From NCBI GenBank assembly GCA_934351835.1, contig CAKRJP010000011.1, forward strand, positions 29,579 to 93,578: a DNA stretch of 64,000 bases, given 5' to 3'. How positions within the stretch are numbered: position 1 is the first letter of the stretch; the number at the start of each line of letters is the position of its first letter. Below are positions 46,405-54,714 of this stretch, in pieces. The notes below the pieces were generated by a model that was not told the origin of the DNA, made no database searches, and saw only the letters and a program-made list of their open reading frames with translations. The DNA is from an uncultured Lachnospiraceae bacterium. Its GTDB lineage: Bacteria; Bacillota; Clostridia; Lachnospirales; Lachnospiraceae. Both the position numbers and the translations under genes were made by a program.

Positions 46405-47902
46405 CCAACAAAGCCTCCTCTTCTTTTTCTAATTTCTTTTTCTTATTCTTCTTTGTAATCATAACTGCTGCCACAACGACTGCTATGATCACCAGGATAA
46501 TCACTGCCGGGATCACCGGAAAGCCTCCGGATACTTCCTCTTCCGATGCTGCCATATCCACAGCACTGTCATCCATCGCCTCAGTCACTTCCAGCTGAAG
46601 GTCTTTTTTCGTTTCTTTTATTTTTCCGGATTCATCTTCGTAACTCAGTGTCATCGTAACTTTCGCCGGTCCGTTTGTCGCTTTTTTCCCTTTGACCATA
46701 GCATCAATGGACGCTGTTGCTCCTGACTCTACATTTCCTACAAAAACTTCTTCTTTTTCGATAGAAGTGCCTTCAAATACAGCTTTTACATTATATAATT
46801 TAATCCGTCCCAGATTGTAAAGGCTGCACATGATATCTGCTTCGTTCCCAACTTCTACCGTTTCCGGACTGATCTGAAACTCGCTCAGTTCAAACCTTGC
46901 ATCCTGCTTGACCGGAATGGACAGATTAGAAGTCCCTTCTACCTGCGCATTGTTTGCATCTTCATATTTCATAGACAAAGTCATACTGTAAGGCTTCTGT
47001 AACAAATCTGATTTTGCATTTAATCTGATTGAAATATCCGCAGTGCCTCCTGCACTGATTCCATCCAGATAAACAGAATCCGAACCGGAAGTCGGAAGAA
47101 ATGCCGGAGCACTCGTCTGAGAATCTTCCCCCTCCGTCGGTGCCGTCAGCTCAAATAACATATTCTGTACACTGGAGGTCTTTGAAGTATTTTTCAGATG
47201 TACAGTCAATGTGAAATCCTGACCCGCATGGACTTCTGCCGGATCCGTAGTAAATCCAGTAACAATGACCCTTGGAACAGATCCTGACGATGAACTTCCG
47301 GAATCTCCTCCTGCGTAAGATACATCTCCGTTACTTACTCCTCCGTCACCTGCATAAGCTTCCACTCCGGGATCCTGCTGTGATCCAGTATTCTGTTGCT
47401 TATTTGTATCAGCTTTTTTCTCCTCCGGTTTCGCTGTTGTATTAATATAAAATTTGCTTAACTCTTCTTCTGTTCCATCACCGGATACCGTAAACATCAG
47501 TGTATATCTGTCGGTCGGCACATCCTCCCGCTGTTTAAACTTAAAAGCTACTTCTCTGGAATGTCCCGCAGGCAGTGTCCCGATATTTTTACTGTAATCC
47601 TGTTCCTCTGTCTCGAATGGCCAGCTCTTCGAATCATCGCCGAGCTGTGGCGTAACGACCACATTTTCCACTTCATCCTTCGTATTGTTCGTAACTACCA
47701 GTTTCCACTCTTTCGATTCACCCGCCTTAAATGTCGGCACTTTATTGTCTTTTGATTTAACGGTAAATGCCTGTGCTGTCTTTGCATTTCCCTCATCTTC
47801 ATCCGCTGCTTTACTCTGCATCGGCGGAAGTGCTCCCGCCACAAGCATCAGTGTTAATATAGCAAGCACGCACCGTTTTACATGCATCTTTCCTTTACTC
47901 AT
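46367..47902 (-). CDS. Secreted CARDB/S-layer-like anchored protein
   Basis: The start is ATG 47902 (MSKGKMHVKR), behind GGAGAGGAGAAGGAAT. The 511-residue protein has a signal peptide, two or three beta-sandwich domains resembling CARDB/COG1361 (for example VHAGQDFTLTVHLKNTSKTS), a C-terminal membrane helix (about 470-492) and a basic-acidic tail. It is likely the external adaptor of the ABC efflux complex encoded on both sides. It overlaps both neighbours. Confidence 0.85.
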   Translation of the reverse strand: MSKGKMHVKRCVLAILTLMLVAGALPPMQSKAADEDEGNAKTAQAFTVKSKDNKVPTFKAGESKEWKLVVTNNTKDEVENVVVTPQLGDDSKSWPFETEEQDYSKNIGTLPAGHSREVAFKFKQREDVPTDRYTLMFTVSGDGTEEELSKFYINTTAKPEEKKADTNKQQNTGSQQDPGVEAYAGDGGVSNGDVSYAGGDSGSSSSGSVPRVIVTGFTTDPAEVHAGQDFTLTVHLKNTSKTSSVQNMLFELTAPTEGEDSQTSAPAFLPTSGSDSVYLDGISAGGTADISIRLNAKSDLLQKPYSMTLSMKYEDANNAQVEGTSNLSIPVKQDARFELSEFQISPETVEVGNEADIMCSLYNLGRIKLYNVKAVFEGTSIEKEEVFVGNVESGATASIDAMVKGKKATNGPAKVTMTLSYEDESGKIKETKKDLQLEVTEAMDDSAVDMAASEEEVSGGFPVIPAVIILVIIAVVVAAVMITKKNKKKKLEKEEEALLDELDRPSEDEQQ

Positions 47903-48641
47903 ATTCCTTCTCCTCTCCATCTTTTCTTTCTTGATTTTTATTCTGACATTCTTCTCTGTGGTCTTCTATTTTAGTGATTTTTCCATCCCGAATATGGAAT
48001 ACCCGATCCGCATAAGTCGCCAGATGGTTATCATGTGTGACCATGACCAATGTTTTTCCCTGATTTCTCACCACATCCTGCATCAGCCGCATTACATCCT
48101 CCGATGTGTGGGAATCAAGATTCCCCGTGGGTTCATCGGCAAATATAATCTTGGGATTGGTCACCAACGCTCTTGCCACCCCGACTCTCTGCTGCTGTCC
48201 CCCGGACATCTGATTTGGAAAATGCATTTTATGCTTCGTCAGTTTTACAAGATCCAACATCTGATCTGCCTTTTTCATCCTGACCTCACGCTTTACTCCC
48301 CGGAAACTCAACGGAAGGGCTACATTTTCCACAGCATTCATGGTCCCAAGAAGCTGAAATGCCTGAAAGATAAATCCTACGTTGTCCCGGCGAAATCTGA
48401 CCAGCTGATCCTCATTTAACTTTTCAATATGCTGACCTGCCACGATGATTTCACCGCGGGTCGGTTTTTCCAGCCCCGCCAGCATATTTAAAAGTGTCGA
48501 TTTCCCGGAACCCGAGGTACCTACAATAGCGCAGAACTCACCTTTGTAAATGTTAAAGTCAACTCCGTTCAATGCACGTACATATTCATCGCCCACCCGG
48601 TAAAGTTTATACAAGTTATTAACTTCAATTACCTTCTCCAT
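47895..48641 (-). CDS. MacB/LolD-type ABC ATPase
   Basis: The start is ATG 48641 (MEKVIEVNN), behind GAGGAGGAACTT, giving 248 residues. Walker A GTSGSGKST, signature MSGGQQQR and Walker B IIFADEPTGNLD are all standard for the LolD/MacB group. It powers the permease encoded two genes downstream. The stop overlaps the CARDB-like gene by eight bases. Substrate is not evident; no two-component pair is adjacent. Confidence 0.95.
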   Translation of the reverse strand: MEKVIEVNNLYKLYRVGDEYVRALNGVDFNIYKGEFCAIVGTSGSGKSTLLNMLAGLEKPTRGEIIVAGQHIEKLNEDQLVRFRRDNVGFIFQAFQLLGTMNAVENVALPLSFRGVKREVRMKKADQMLDLVKLTKHKMHFPNQMSGGQQQRVGVARALVTNPKIIFADEPTGNLDSHTSEDVMRLMQDVVRNQGKTLVMVTHDNHLATYADRVFHIRDGKITKIEDHREECQNKNQERKDGEEKEYE

Positions 48642-48674
48642 AAGTTCCTCCTCATTCATGGTTACAGAATAACA

Positions 48675-48717
48675 CAAAAAAAGAAAGACTTCCCTTAAAC
48701 TTTATGAAGTCTTTCTT
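48675..48717 (-). terminator. copA terminator
   Basis: On the minus strand, AAGAAAGACTTC pairs perfectly with GAAGTCTTTCTT and is followed by TTTTTTTG. A second hairpin with ATCCC/GGGAT arms (about 48723-48752) lies between it and the copA stop. Confidence 0.85.
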
Positions 48718-48781
48718 AAGATTTATCCCCGCAAATGTTTTGTTTGCAGGGATATTTGTCACTAACATGTTGCTAATTCTA

Positions 48782-48991
48782 TTAATTTACACCTAATACT
48801 TTATAGTCTTTGTCTTCTACTGCTTTTGTCAACACATCATCAGCAACCTCATTGCTCAGTGTCACAACTGCAGTTCCTGCCTCATGGCTTACTTCTGCGC
48901 TGTCTACTCCGTCCAGTGCCTCCAGTGCTTTCTTTACTGCTGCCTCACAGTGTCCACACATCATTCCTTCAATTTTCATTGTCTTTGTCAT
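48782..48991 (-). CDS. copZ: Possible CopZ made from an internal start in copA
   Basis: Within the copA frame, GAGGAGGTAACTACG (48992-49006) directly precedes ATG 48991, with GGAGG eight bases from the start. Translation from it would give a 69-residue protein consisting of just the C-terminal heavy-metal domain, MTKTMKIEGMMCGHC onward, the exact size of a CopZ copper chaperone. The signal could be a leftover from fusion of formerly separate genes or a working internal start. Confidence 0.5.
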   Translation of the reverse strand: MTKTMKIEGMMCGHCEAAVKKALEALDGVDSAEVSHEAGTAVVTLSNEVADDVLTKAVEDKDYKVLGVN

Positions 48992-51307
48992 CGTAGTTAC
49001 CTCCTCTACCTTATTGATTTGTTGTTTTATTTTCTTATCTTTTCCCGCATCATACATACGGAAAAGGTTAAGTCTTAATGCATTTGTCACTACACAGAAA
49101 CTTGACAAACTCATAGCAGCTGCCCCGAACATCGGGTTTAACTGCCAGCCGAATAATGGGATCCACACACCTGCTGCCAACGGAATTCCAATAATGTTAT
49201 AGAAGAATGCCCAGAATAAATTCTCATGGATGTTCTTCAAAGTTGCCCGGCTCAACCGGATTGCTGCCGGAACATCACTCAGTCTGCTCTTCATTAATAC
49301 CACATCTGCAGCATCAATTGCAATATCTGTTCCGGCTCCAATGGCAATTCCCATATCTGCTCTGGTAAGTGCCGGTGCATCGTTGATACCATCTCCTACC
49401 ATTGTAACCTTTCCTTTTTTCTTTAAATTTCGAATAATGGCTTCTTTTCCATCTGGAAGCACTCCTGCAATGACTTCATCCACACCGGCCTGTACTCCGA
49501 TAGCCCTGGCTGTACGCTCATTATCTCCCGTCAGCATTACAACATGGATGCCCATATTCTGCAGTTCTTTTATCGCCTGTGGACTATCCTCTTTAATCAC
49601 ATCTGCCACAGCAATAATACCTATCAGCTTCTCATTTTTTGCAAAAAACAACGGCGTCTTGCCTTCTTCCGCCATCTTCTCAGCTGTATCTTTTAACTGT
49701 TCAGATACACTTACCTTTGTTGTGATAAATTTATAATTTCCCCCACAAATTTCCTGATCATCGTAATCTGCACTCAGACCATTTCCCGGAAGTGCTTTAA
49801 AATCTGATACCGCACCTGCTACAATCTGATACTCTTTTGCATAATCTATAATCGCTCTTGCCAGCGGATGTTCACTTTTTAATTCCAGTGCATATGCAAG
49901 TTCCAGTAATTCATTCTCACTGATTCCCTCTGCCGGGATAATATCTGTTACTTTCGGTTCTCCACTGGTGATCGTTCCAGTCTTATCCAAAGCAACAATT
50001 TGTGTCTTCCCTGTCTCTTCCAGAGAAACAGCCGTCTTAAACATGATGCCATTTTTCGCACCCATACCATTGCCGACCATGATTGCTACCGGTGTTGCAA
50101 GTCCAAGTGCACACGGGCAACTGATTACCAGTACAGAAATTGCTCTTGCCAATGCAAATCCAATATCTTTGCCCGCCAGTAACCATATAATCAATGTAAT
50201 AACAGCAATGGTAATAACCGTCGGTACAAATACACCGGATACTTTATCTGCCACCTTGGCAATCGGCGCTTTAGTTGAAGCTGCATCGCTGACCATCTGA
50301 ATGATCTGTGACAATGTAGTGTCCTCACCGACTCTGGATGCCTGACATCTGATAAAGCCGGATTGATTAACTGTAGCTGCAGATACTGTGTCCCCTGTTG
50401 TCTTATCTACCGGAATACTCTCTCCGGTCAATGCCGATTCATTTACTGCACTATTTCCTTCTAAAACGATACCATCCACGGGTATGTTCTCTCCGGGACG
50501 TACTACAAAAATATCCCCTTTGTTCACCTGATCGATAGCTACTTCCTGTTCCACTCCGTCCACCTCGATGATGGCAGTCTTCGGTGCCAGTTTCATCAGA
50601 CTCTTTAAGGCGTCTGTTGTTTTTCCTTTAGATCTTGCCTCCAGCATTTTCCCTACCGTGATCAGTGTCAGGATCATTGCTGCGGATTCGAAATAAAACT
50701 CATGCATGTAATGCATCACACCGTCCATATCTCCATGTGCCTGCGCTCCAGTCATGGCAAACAGTGCATATGTGCTATAGACAAATGCCGCACTTGATCC
50801 CAGTGCCACCAAAGTATCCATGTTCGGTGCACGGTGGATCAATCCTTTAAATCCACTGATGAAGAATTTCTGGTTGATCACCATAATAATCACTGTGAGT
50901 AACAGCTGTAAAAGTCCCATAGCCACATGGTTATCTGCGAAGAATGCCGGGAGTGGCCAGCCCCACATCATATGTCCCATGGAAAAATACATGAGTACCA
51001 GTAAAAATCCTACGGAAGACAGTAATCGTTTTTTCAGAAGTGGTGTTTCTCTGTCCTTTAGCATCTCTTCTTCCGCACCGGCCAAAGTTGTCTTACCAGT
51101 ATCCTTACTGCCTTTCTCCGATGCCCCATAGCCGGCATCTGTTACTGCCTTAATGATCGCCTCTGATGCAGCACTTCCTTCCACACCCATGGAATTTGTC
51201 AGCAGGCTGACGGAGCAGGTCGTCACTCCCGGGACCGCAGATACAGCTTTTTCCACACGGGCACTGCAGGCAGCACAACTCATACCCGTTACAATATATT
51301 GCTTCAT
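48782..51307 (-). CDS. copA: Cu(I) P-type ATPase with N- and C-terminal HMA domains
   Basis: The 841-residue P1B-ATPase has an N-terminal heavy-metal domain with GMSCAACSARVEKAV, SCPCALGLATP as the CPC metal motif in the sixth helix, the phosphorylation motif DKTGTITSGE, SEHPLARA, and GDGINDAPAL. It exports Cu(I). After the last membrane helix a second heavy-metal domain (about 775-841) with GMMCGHCEAAVKK follows, which normally exists as a separate CopZ protein. A CsoR gene and operator lie upstream in the same direction, so copper induction is likely. Confidence 0.95.
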   Translation of the reverse strand: MKQYIVTGMSCAACSARVEKAVSAVPGVTTCSVSLLTNSMGVEGSAASEAIIKAVTDAGYGASEKGSKDTGKTTLAGAEEEMLKDRETPLLKKRLLSSVGFLLVLMYFSMGHMMWGWPLPAFFADNHVAMGLLQLLLTVIIMVINQKFFISGFKGLIHRAPNMDTLVALGSSAAFVYSTYALFAMTGAQAHGDMDGVMHYMHEFYFESAAMILTLITVGKMLEARSKGKTTDALKSLMKLAPKTAIIEVDGVEQEVAIDQVNKGDIFVVRPGENIPVDGIVLEGNSAVNESALTGESIPVDKTTGDTVSAATVNQSGFIRCQASRVGEDTTLSQIIQMVSDAASTKAPIAKVADKVSGVFVPTVITIAVITLIIWLLAGKDIGFALARAISVLVISCPCALGLATPVAIMVGNGMGAKNGIMFKTAVSLEETGKTQIVALDKTGTITSGEPKVTDIIPAEGISENELLELAYALELKSEHPLARAIIDYAKEYQIVAGAVSDFKALPGNGLSADYDDQEICGGNYKFITTKVSVSEQLKDTAEKMAEEGKTPLFFAKNEKLIGIIAVADVIKEDSPQAIKELQNMGIHVVMLTGDNERTARAIGVQAGVDEVIAGVLPDGKEAIIRNLKKKGKVTMVGDGINDAPALTRADMGIAIGAGTDIAIDAADVVLMKSRLSDVPAAIRLSRATLKNIHENLFWAFFYNIIGIPLAAGVWIPLFGWQLNPMFGAAAMSLSSFCVVTNALRLNLFRMYDAGKDKKIKQQINKVEEVTTMTKTMKIEGMMCGHCEAAVKKALEALDGVDSAEVSHEAGTAVVTLSNEVADDVLTKAVEDKDYKVLGVN

Positions 51308-51347
51308 GCTTCTCTTCCTTTCTATGTCTGGTATTTCATTATTCCTA

Positions 51348-51653
51348 TTATTTCATCAACTTCTGCAAAGTTACTACCAGTTCATCAACAGTTTCATCCT
51401 TGCCATCCCGGATATCCTGTGCCACACAGGTTTTTATATGATTTGAAAGTAAAACTTTATTAAAACTATTCAAAGCCGCAGTGATTGCCGACACCTGAAC
51501 CAGAATATCGGTACAATAAGCATTCTTCTCCACCATACCTTTCACGCCCCTGACCTGTCCTTCAATCCGGCTCAGGCGGTTGATCAGATCCTTATATTCC
51601 TTATCTGTACGTTCTTTCGTCTTATGTTCACAGCAGCACTTCTTTTCTTCCAT
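51348..51653 (-). CDS. csoR: CsoR copper-sensing repressor
   Basis: The start is ATG 51653, behind AGAGGGAGACAGAAC, giving 101 residues. LINRLSRIEGQVRGVKGMVE is the CsoR/RcnR first helix, and the copper ligands C-H-C appear as AYCTDILVQ and NHIKTCV. The N-terminal KKCCCEHK may add metal ligands. It releases its operator on Cu(I) binding. The gene is upstream of copA in the same direction, 40 bases apart. Confidence 0.95.
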   Translation of the reverse strand: MEEKKCCCEHKTKERTDKEYKDLINRLSRIEGQVRGVKGMVEKNAYCTDILVQVSAITAALNSFNKVLLSNHIKTCVAQDIRDGKDETVDELVVTLQKLMK

Positions 51654-51686
51654 GTTCTGTCTCCCTCTTTCTTTTTTCTGGCGCTT

Positions 51687-51715
51687 ATTATATACCCCTG
51701 TAGGGTATTTGTAAA
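51687..51715 (-). promoter_or_regulatory. csoR-copA promoter with CsoR operator in the spacer
   Basis: On the minus strand, TTTACA (51710-51715) and TATAAT (51687-51692) are 17 bases apart. The palindrome ATACCCCTGTAGGGTAT (51692-51708) fills the spacer exactly and has the G/C-tract form of CsoR operators, so bound CsoR would exclude RNA polymerase. Confidence 0.88.
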
Positions 51716-51820
51716 GTGCTATATTGATAAAAATCAAATCAATACTGGATTTTTATTTTCATTCCATATATAGTTAATATTATGATATTTTACAGAGTGA
51801 TAAAAGGAGTTGGATAAATT

Positions 51821-52381
51821 ATGAAACGAGTAGGATATATGGGAACAGAAGGAAGCTTCTCTGAGATGGCAGCCAAAGAAATTGCTGATATGATGTTGTT
51901 CGGCAACGCCAGACTAGTCCCTATGACCAATGCAAAAAATGTTTTAAATGCATTACTTGAGGATGAGATTTCTTACGGTGTCGTTGCCATCCGCAATACA
52001 ACCACAGGGGCTGTCTCTGAATTTATAGAAGCATTCGGCGACACTTCTTATGAGGTACAGGGAATGTGCACACTGCCGATCCACCACTGTCTGTTTAAAA
52101 AATCCGGAGTAGACACAGACACACTTACTACTGTTGCCTCACATCCACAGGCACTGACTCAAACACAAGAAAAAAGGCGAAAAAATTATCCTGATTTGAC
52201 CGAACAGGAGGTCGATGATACTGCGTTAGCCGCACAAATGCTGGCAGAAGGTAATCTTTCTGACACGACAGCCGTCATCTGCAGTAAGAATGCCGGAGAA
52301 AAATGGAATCTGGAACTGATGGAAGAGAATATCGAAGACTCCGACGATAACCAGACGATCTTCTGGATGGTGACAGTTTAA
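51821..52381 (+). CDS. Stand-alone prephenate dehydratase-like protein
   Basis: The 186-residue protein follows the prephenate dehydratase fold: GYMGTEGSFSEMAA, then RNTTTGAVSEF (ENS.GxV-like block with Asn-Thr-Thr instead of Glu-Asn-Ser), SHPQALTQT and DTALAAQML. It lacks the C-terminal ACT domain that gives phenylalanine feedback. The altered ENS segment near the active site raises doubt about normal activity. AAAGGAG supports the start. It may be a diverged enzyme or a ligand-binding relative. Confidence 0.75.
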   Translation: MKRVGYMGTEGSFSEMAAKEIADMMLFGNARLVPMTNAKNVLNALLEDEISYGVVAIRNTTTGAVSEFIEAFGDTSYEVQGMCTLPIHHCLFKKSGVDTDTLTTVASHPQALTQTQEKRRKNYPDLTEQEVDDTALAAQMLAEGNLSDTTAVICSKNAGEKWNLELMEENIEDSDDNQTIFWMVTV

Positions 52382-52445
52382 TTGTTTTTATAGCTCGCAA
52401 TATTCTGACAATTATTTGTTTTTTTAATTATTTTCAATTTTTATA

Positions 52446-52690
52446 TTGACATAAGCATATCTGTGTGTTATATTAGACTCAACAAAAGAGATAAGACATA
52501 AGGAGGACGAACCACCAAAAACAATAAGTTTTAATCTCAAAAAATTATAAAAGGAGGACGGACCACCAGACAGTTAAACATTATCTCATAATAAAAAGAA
52601 AGGTTGAGGTACAGTCCAATGTACACAGAGAATGAGTAAGAGCCCTTCATCGAATATTATTAATCCGGTGAAGGGCTCTTACATTGTCTT
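52446..52690 (+). ncRNA. Putative small RNA with two Shine-Dalgarno-like repeats
   Basis: No coding frame is seen between 52382 and 52729. A strong promoter, TTGACA (52446-52451), 17 bases, TATATT (52469-52474), predicts a start near 52481. The transcript would hold two copies of AAGGAGGACGRACCACCA (52500-52517 and 52551-52568), 51 bases apart and differing by one base; each could fold as GGaGG-loop-CCaCC. A hairpin GTACA/TGTAC (about 52610-52625) follows, and a perfect 14-bp terminator stem GTAAGAGCCCTTCA/TGAAGGGCTCTTAC (52636-52682) with TTTTTT downstream ends it. Length would be about 200 bases. I do not recognise a known RNA family. Confidence 0.6.
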
Positions 52691-52729
52691 TTTTACTCTC
52701 TTTATCACATACTAGCGTCTTCTTTTTGT

Positions 52730-53134
52730 CTATGTCAACGAATCTTTGTCAAAACTGTAAGGCAATAATTCCCTGATATTAGTCTCCATCTCTTCCATTC
52801 CGTTTGTCAGGATGATCGGTGTCTCCGGCAATAACAGCTCTCCCAATACCTGTCTGCACGCTCCGCAAGGGGTTGTCAGTTTATCAGCCTTGGTCACTAT
52901 TGCCATTGCTTCAATATCTTCTTTTCGATATCCCTTCGAGTATGCTGCAAATATCGCACTCCGCTCTGCGCAATTACTCAATCCATAAGACGCATTTTCA
53001 ATGTTTGCTCCTGCAACATATGTGCCATCTTTCATCATCAGGCACGCACCTACCCGAAACTTTGAATACGGTACATAGGCATTCTCCGATGCTTCAAATG
53101 CTTTTTGTACTAATTCCCAATACTCTTTCTTCAT
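52730..53134 (-). CDS. cdd: Cytidine deaminase
   Basis: The 134-residue protein has zinc-site motifs NCAERSAI (His/Cys-Ala-Glu) and PCGACRQVL (PCxxC). It converts cytidine and deoxycytidine to the uridine forms. AAAGGAGGTAGCAGT precedes the ATG, which lies four bases after the stop of the ECF ATPase gene, so it is the last gene of that operon; the functional link is not obvious. Confidence 0.96.
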   Translation of the reverse strand: MKKEYWELVQKAFEASENAYVPYSKFRVGACLMMKDGTYVAGANIENASYGLSNCAERSAIFAAYSKGYRKEDIEAMAIVTKADKLTTPCGACRQVLGELLLPETPIILTNGMEEMETNIRELLPYSFDKDSLT

Positions 53135-53138
53135 ACTG

Positions 53139-53873
53139 CTACCTCCTTTGCATACTTAACGGAAGTTCCAATCCATGCTCTTCTAATAATTTCTGATTCG
53201 TCAGTATCTCCCCGACCTTTCCGTCAGCAACTACCGCTCCCTGATCCATCAAAATCACACGGTCACAGATATCGTAAATCATATCCAGATCATGGGACGC
53301 AATTAGTTTCGTCTGTGGAAGTTCATTTAAAATATGGATCAGATTTCTTCGGTTCTTCGGATCCAGCGCAATTGTCGGCTCATCCATCAGAATCACCTCC
53401 GGCTGCATCGACAAAATCGTTGCAATGGATGCCATCTTCTTCTCACCACCGGATAATTTATATATCTGCTTTTCAGCTAAATGCTCAATCCGCATACACT
53501 TCAAAGCATCTTCTACACGTCTTCTCACCTCAGATTCCGGCAAATTGTAATTTCTCGGACCAAACGCTATGTCCTCAGAAACTGTCGACATAAAAAGCTG
53601 ATTCTCCGAATCCTGGAACACATATCCTAATTCTTCCCTGATCTTTACAAGATTCTCGTTTGTAACGCTAATTCCTCTCACCCGTATATCTCCGGTATAA
53701 TTTTCATTTAATCCCACCAGAAGTTTCAACAAGCTAGATTTCCCCACACCATTTGCTCCGATCAGCCCGACGCTCTCTCCGGCCTCAATCTGAAATGTCA
53801 CCTGTTTTAATATCTGTATATTTTTATCATAAGCAAAATTTACCCGCTTAAGCTCTATGCATATATCACTCAT
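53139..53873 (-). CDS. cbiO: ECF-type Ni/Co transporter ATPase
   Basis: The 244-residue protein has Walker A GANGVGKSS, Q-loop FQDSENQLF (the ENQLF form is typical of ECF/CbiO ATPases), signature LSGGEKKM and Walker B VILMDEPTIALD. It energises uptake through the T and S components encoded upstream. ATG 53873 has only a moderate ribosome site. It could be called NikO as well; metal specificity is set by the upstream NikM/CbiM. Confidence 0.93.
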   Translation of the reverse strand: MSDICIELKRVNFAYDKNIQILKQVTFQIEAGESVGLIGANGVGKSSLLKLLVGLNENYTGDIRVRGISVTNENLVKIREELGYVFQDSENQLFMSTVSEDIAFGPRNYNLPESEVRRRVEDALKCMRIEHLAEKQIYKLSGGEKKMASIATILSMQPEVILMDEPTIALDPKNRRNLIHILNELPQTKLIASHDLDMIYDICDRVILMDQGAVVADGKVGEILTNQKLLEEHGLELPLSMQRR

Positions 53874-53952
53874 ATTTTATCCCGCTTTTTCTTTAATGAT
53901 AATCACTATGATGCCCGCGGATCATTTCACCTTTCGCCTTTCCGCAATGACA

Positions 53953-54714
53953 TCATATAAAAAATAGTAACACAACCATCCAGATTAATAAATATCCACA
54001 ATCTTTCATTTGAAAAGATTCCACTTTCGCATACTGAAAATCACCTCGATAACCACGAAGGATCATACTCTCATAGACCTCATTTGCCCGATCGATACTC
54101 CGTAATAAAAGCTGCCCGGAAAGAGATCCCCACACTTTAAAATGGACGCCTTTTTGTCTCGGTGCCCGGAGTGCGTATGCCTGTGTTATGGCATTTGCTT
54201 CTCGAAGCAACACCGTAATATAACGATAAGTCAGTAAAATCTGTGTGACAATAATCCTTGGAATACGCAGCATCCGCAATGCGTAACATATTTTTTCAAT
54301 AGATGTAGATGCAATCAGTGCATACGCCGCAAACACGCTGTATATTCCTTTTAAAATCAGCGTAATCATCGAAACCATTCCCGTTGTGATCATAAAATTT
54401 CCAGTCAGCATATATGACTGTCTGTCAAAAACAGGATTGAAAATTCCCACCATGCAGACCAGTGGGAGAATCAATCGTAATCGTCTCACACTATCTAAAA
54501 AAGAAATTTCTCCCAATATATAAATTACAATCAGATAGATTCCCATACGCAGCGTCCCTGAAACATCATATTTAGAATGCGAAACGGTCACAGCTATAAA
54601 AACAACTGTGACCAATAATTTTGCCAATGGATGAATCTGATTTAACCAGATTTTTCTCGTTGCCATCTCATCCATATGATGTATCTCGTATAATGCGGTT
54701 CTTAATCTGCTCAT
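53953..54714 (-). CDS. cbiQ: ECF T-component CbiQ/NikQ
   Basis: The start is ATG 54714, overlapping the TGA of the upstream gene as ATGA, giving 253 residues. It has four or five membrane helices and the coupling-helix motifs AYALRAPR and MILRGYRG (Ala-Arg-Gly type) that contact the ATPase. After its TGA the frame stays open for 20 more codons reading CHCGKAKGEMIRGHHSDYH, a Cys/His-rich tail. The visible protein is a normal length without it. Confidence 0.9.
   Translation of the reverse strand: MSRLRTALYEIHHMDEMATRKIWLNQIHPLAKLLVTVVFIAVTVSHSKYDVSGTLRMGIYLIVIYILGEISFLDSVRRLRLILPLVCMVGIFNPVFDRQSYMLTGNFMITTGMVSMITLILKGIYSVFAAYALIASTSIEKICYALRMLRIPRIIVTQILLTYRYITVLLREANAITQAYALRAPRQKGVHFKVWGSLSGQLLLRSIDRANEVYESMILRGYRGDFQYAKVESFQMKDCGYLLIWMVVLLFFI

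Noticed and set aside
53910..53955. Selenocysteine at the cbiQ UGA
   Set aside because: A small GCGGA/TCCGC hairpin follows, but it is short and lacks a convincing bacterial SECIS loop; no selenoprotein machinery is visible in the window. Kept only as a possibility in the tail finding.
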